A stretch of 64,000 bases of DNA from Dicaeum eximium (taxonomy: Eukaryota > Chordata > Aves > Passeriformes > Dicaeidae). The notes below the pieces were generated by a model. It worked only from the letters and a program-made list of their open reading frames with translations. It did not search any database and was not told where the DNA came from. Below are positions 60,252 to 64,000 of this stretch, piece after piece. Each line of letters opens with the position of its first letter. Position 1 is the first letter of the stretch. The stretch lies in assembly GCA_013396995.1 (NCBI GenBank), contig VWZP01005682.1, forward strand, positions 391,038-455,037, read 5' to 3'. The translations under genes were made by a program, and so were the position numbers.

Positions 60252-63200
60252 ACTTATCTTTAATTTTAGATTATAGTAATGGTTTGAGATTTTACAGGAG
60301 AGTGGTTAACTTAAAGCACAAACATTACCTCAAAGCATAACTCCTAGGCTCCTCCAAGCACTTGTTTTTCTTTATTTCTTCTTTAAAAAAACCCCTACAC
60401 TAGAAAGTCAAAATGACCAAACAAAATAGAAACCATCTCTCATTCAGACTTGACACTCAAATTCTTACTCTCCATATAAGCACATAGCTCTCACTAAATC
60501 AGAGAGCTGCATCCAAAAGCTGAATTTGATTCAAGCATAGTCTAGTATGAGCACTGTATGACTAGTCTAGTATGACTGCTGTCCTATTTTTTCCTCAGCC
60601 TTAGCTCCTTAGACCTTGCAGCAAGGTCAAGGCTTTTGCCTGCTCAGACTGAACACTTGGCTTGTGCTTTAAGACCACAAGAAAAATATTTATCTTTCAT
60701 CTAATTATGGACACCTCTAAACACTGATCTGAATCCATAAGCAGCCGCATATAGACCCAAATACACAGTGAGTCTCTACAAACGAGGCTGGATGACCTTT
60801 TGACAAGCTCCTCCTTTGATCTGAGGGATGGCAGCACAGGACCTCATCAGGCAGAGCTCCTCACATCACAGCACCAGCAAAGTCATCCCTGAACCTCACA
60901 GCTCACTTACTCAGTATATCTTTAAAAGAATTATGCCTTCGTCTACACAAGGTACTTTTTTACGGCACTGGCTAGATCATCAGAAAACAGGAAGGCTACC
61001 ATGGCATTTCATGTGTTGCTTTCTCCTTCTGTGCAAAGAACAGATGATCTCAAAATTATATCCAAAGAATATTCAACATTACAATAAGATTTATATGAAT
61101 CCTCATCAGTTATGGATATTTTCATTACCTTTAACCCATTCCTATCTTATTTTGAATATTTAGGCAACGTCCACCATACCGCAATCTTGTAACCGGGACA
61201 GAATATTTTAACTTCACTGTTATTAGTCAAGTCCTTCATCCTTATGGATCCTTGTGGAAAAAAAAGGAAGAGGGAGGAAATAACAAAAGGAAAACAAGCC
61301 TGTTTCCATGGGGGTGAAAAGTCCCTCAAAATATGGTTGTTTTAGATGTCTATAATAACTAAAAAGAACATTGGAGAATAAATTTAGTTTTAAGAACTGG
61401 TAAAGAAGGAGCATCAAAACCTGCTTTCTAAGCTAGCCTTTTTTAAAAGTAACCCTCGAGAGAAGCCCTGCCTACTGTTGGGTTCCAGTCTATATGTTGA
61501 CAGAAGGGAAAGGTAGAGTCAAACGGCCCTACTTCAGGGGATCTGAGCAGAAATAAACAGTCATTCCTTAGCACTCAACAATAAACTCTCTGGATTTCTC
61601 AGCATTGTATGCAAAAGCCACCCTTACCTTCTCTTCACTTACTCAATAAAGTAACTAAAATTTTCATGACTCATATTTAATCATTTTTCAGCAGCTTAGT
61701 CTGAGTTGAACCAAGTCAAAACCCCTAAGCAGAAATTCACAGCCATGAAACATTAGAATGAAACAATGCAGACTTGAAAAAATGAACATAATATGCTCAA
61801 GAAATAACTTGTACCTGCAACTCACTGAAGCACCTACTGCCCTTAATTATACTTTTATTTCCAGCCTATTTTCCCTCCAAGGTACAAAGCTATTTCTTGA
61901 TGAGTGCAGGCAAACATGTTGATATGAAACACTGGGAAATGGCTCAGTCAAGACGATGGACAGTCTCGTGTAGGTGAGTCCTCAAAGCAAAGGAGGCAAT
62001 GCCATGCCTAAGGCTGCCACTTACTGTCACACACCCTGCAAGCTGAGTTACAATTGCCAGAGGAAAAGAGTGAATGATACCAAAGGTACTGGAGAAATGC
62101 CAGAATATGGAACTTAGGAGAAATCCCACCTATTTATGATTTAGGTTAAACGCAATGAAAATAAGGAGAATATTCCACTCCAGAAGGATCTGCAGAACAA
62201 GGACACCACAGGCAGCAGAAAGGCACAAAATCTCTAAAAAAAGACTGCTTTTTACTTCTCAAATCTCCACTACTTAACACTAAGCTTAGAGCTTACAGGA
62301 CCACCTCTGTGCTAACTGTGATGTACCTCCAGTAAAGTTTATTCATGTATTTACCAGTACTCTGGATTTAGTAAAATGCAGCACTGCAATAGGTACACAC
62401 AACTGCCACCAAAAAAAAACCAAAAAACAAACAAACAAACAACAACAAAAAAAACCAAACCAACCAAAAAACCCAAAACAAAAAAACCCCCCACAAACCC
62501 CTAACCAATCACTATGATCTTCCAAAAATAATATACCAGAAACACTCTTGCATGATGTATTTAATGCTTCTTTTCAGCACCCTCCTCAATGTATTTGGAT
62601 AAGATTGTTTGGCTCTACTGTACTTCCAAATCTATCTTTATCTCATTGCACACGCAGACCTATTCAGAAAGTACATGCTGCCTCCTGGAACTGCAAACCA
62701 CATGACATAATTTTGGAGTTGTAACAAGCTTTGAAATTCCTGAAAGACAATCAAGATCAAAACTAAAATGAAGCCCTCAGAACAGAAAAATTGTAAAGGA
62801 TGTTAGGATTTACTACCGAGAGAGAAACTTCAGCTTCACACAGCAGCAATGTAGGAAAAAGAAATACCTGATTCCAGAAGTTACCAATCCCTAAAAGCAT
62901 CTTCCTAAAATAATGTTTTTACCTTTATGGCATACTTCTACATAGTTTTTGTTAATGTTGTTTTGTTATATTAATTTTGAACAAGCTGTAACCACTTGTT
63001 AATAACAATGCAACAAGATGGGTTTGCAGTTACATTTCTATGATGCCATGGACATTGACACTAAGTTTTATCATTCAGTGAATTCATGCGAACATTTCTA
63101 ATTTTAGATCATGGAAACCAAGCTCTTGAAAGCCACCACAAGAAAGAGATCATTAGATCTCCTTGAATGCTGGATGCATTAGGATGTGGGAAGGCTCCTA

Positions 63201-64000
63201 GACTGAAGGCCAGACTGTCCCATACAACACTCTTATTTTGCTTCCAGAATTTTCTGAGAGCACCTATGACCTGTTTTCTCCCAGAAACTTTTAATTGCAC
63301 ATGTTTCTGTTCAAGTACTTCTATTCAAGTACTTTGATGTGACTGCACAACTACTGACATAGAACATAATTGCTGTAGTACTGCTTTGTTTCTTTTACAC
63401 CCCCAAACCTGGTCTTATCTTCAACGTCTTCACATGAAGCCTCACTTACTATTTGAATTCTTGCATTTCTTGTTCTTAGAAAATCCTTCTACTTTTTTTT
63501 TCCTTTTTCTCCTTAATGTGTAGTTTGAGTTTTAGCAGTTAAATATATCAAAGTGACATTTCTTAGTACAGCTATATACGTCAGTCTAAGAAAACTCAAA
63601 TGAACAATCTACCACAACTATGCATTCATAAGCAGTCTCCATTTACTATGAGATCATCCAGCAGCAAAGATCCCTTGGAGTGTCTGTTCTCCCCTCAAAA
63701 TACTGAAGAAATTCCAGTATTTACTGAAGAAACTCTCTGAATTTACAGCCTAGGTATCCCTGTCTGGATGAAAAACACATGCATCCATTAGGGCCACAAT
63801 AGAGGAAATCAGCTTTCTAATCACATAGCACACCTTTTCCAAATCCCTCTCCAAACCCTATCCTTGTCAGTTATCTTTTAAGTGCAAAGAACAGAACATA
63901 AATCTCTCATTACCTGTTTAACTCCAAAATGCCAGACAGTTAAAAATTGTTTCCAGCCAACTGTCCCCTTAAGGTCTGAGTGTATGGAGGACAATTTTTT
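60252..64000. other. Unique intronic sequence with one low-complexity tract
   Basis: Holds the A/C-rich tract at 62409-62504 and a small direct repeat TTCAAGTACTT at 63310 and 63324. No gene or RNA gene is recognised up to the window end. Confidence 0.55.
62409..62504. repeat. A/C-rich low-complexity tract
   Basis: About 95 bases consist almost only of A and C (ACAAACAAAC, CCAACCAAAA, CCCCCC). The minus strand, which is FHOD3 sense, reads G/T-rich with G-runs of four, six and three separated by T-rich loops. Confidence 0.9.

Larger units (their letters stand above)
27914..64000 (-). other. FHOD3: FHOD3 intron, at least 36 kb (5' end outside window)
   Basis: This is intronic sequence upstream of the exon at 27819-27913, ending on the minus strand with acceptor CGCAATAG. 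The preceding exon was not found before the window ends. Contents are CR1 fragments, one LTR-like block, low-complexity A/C-rich tracts and long stretches with nothing recognisable. That this whole span is one intron is an inference: another FHOD3 exon that I failed to recognise could lie within it. Confidence 0.7.

Noticed and set aside
1..64000. CRISPR arrays, operons, phage or plasmid-like systems
   Set aside because: No regularly spaced repeats, no ribosome-binding-site-linked gene series, and clear vertebrate splice sites and bird retroposons instead.

Overview
The window looks like vertebrate, specifically bird and probably passerine, nuclear DNA. It is AT-rich and CpG-poor. It holds many 3'-end fragments of CR1 retroposons, one tRNA-Ile-headed, CR1-tailed SINE of the kind known from passerines (TguSINE1-like), and one LTR-like block. 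There is no sign of prokaryotic gene organisation, and almost every open frame is short and non-coding.

Only one gene can be supported. It lies on the minus strand and I identify it as FHOD3 (formin homology 2 domain containing 3). Two consecutive internal coding exons are present: 27819-27913 (31 codons plus two bases) and 365-476 (37 codons plus one base). Both have good splice sites, and their phases match exactly (intron phase 0 between them, phase 1 after the second). Together they encode part of the armadillo-like FH3 (diaphanous inhibitory) region N-terminal to the formin core. The rest of the window is intron: about 27.3 kb between the two exons, more than 36 kb upstream of the first, and 364 bases downstream of the second. 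The start codon, promoter, FH1/FH2 core and 3' end lie outside.

Region by region on the plus axis: 1-476 holds the downstream exon and its donor. 477-27818 is intron with CR1 fragments near 5.6, 12.6, 22.9 and 27.3 kb, the SINE at 19.7 kb, AT- and CA-type microsatellites, and an assembly gap inside a poly-A run at 24.25 kb. 27819-27913 is the upstream exon. 27914-64000 is the preceding intron, with an LTR-like block at 30.5-31.05 kb, CR1 fragments near 34.9, 40.3, 46.5 and 60.2 kb, two A/C-rich low-complexity tracts (46.9 and 62.4 kb), and otherwise unremarkable unique sequence.

I found no new biological system. The items most worth a second look are the SINE, the LTR-like block, an unexplained 210-codon open frame at 35.24-35.87 kb, a relatively CpG-rich patch near 50.1-50.6 kb, two strong hairpins, and the A/C-rich tracts, which are G/U-rich in the FHOD3 pre-mRNA.
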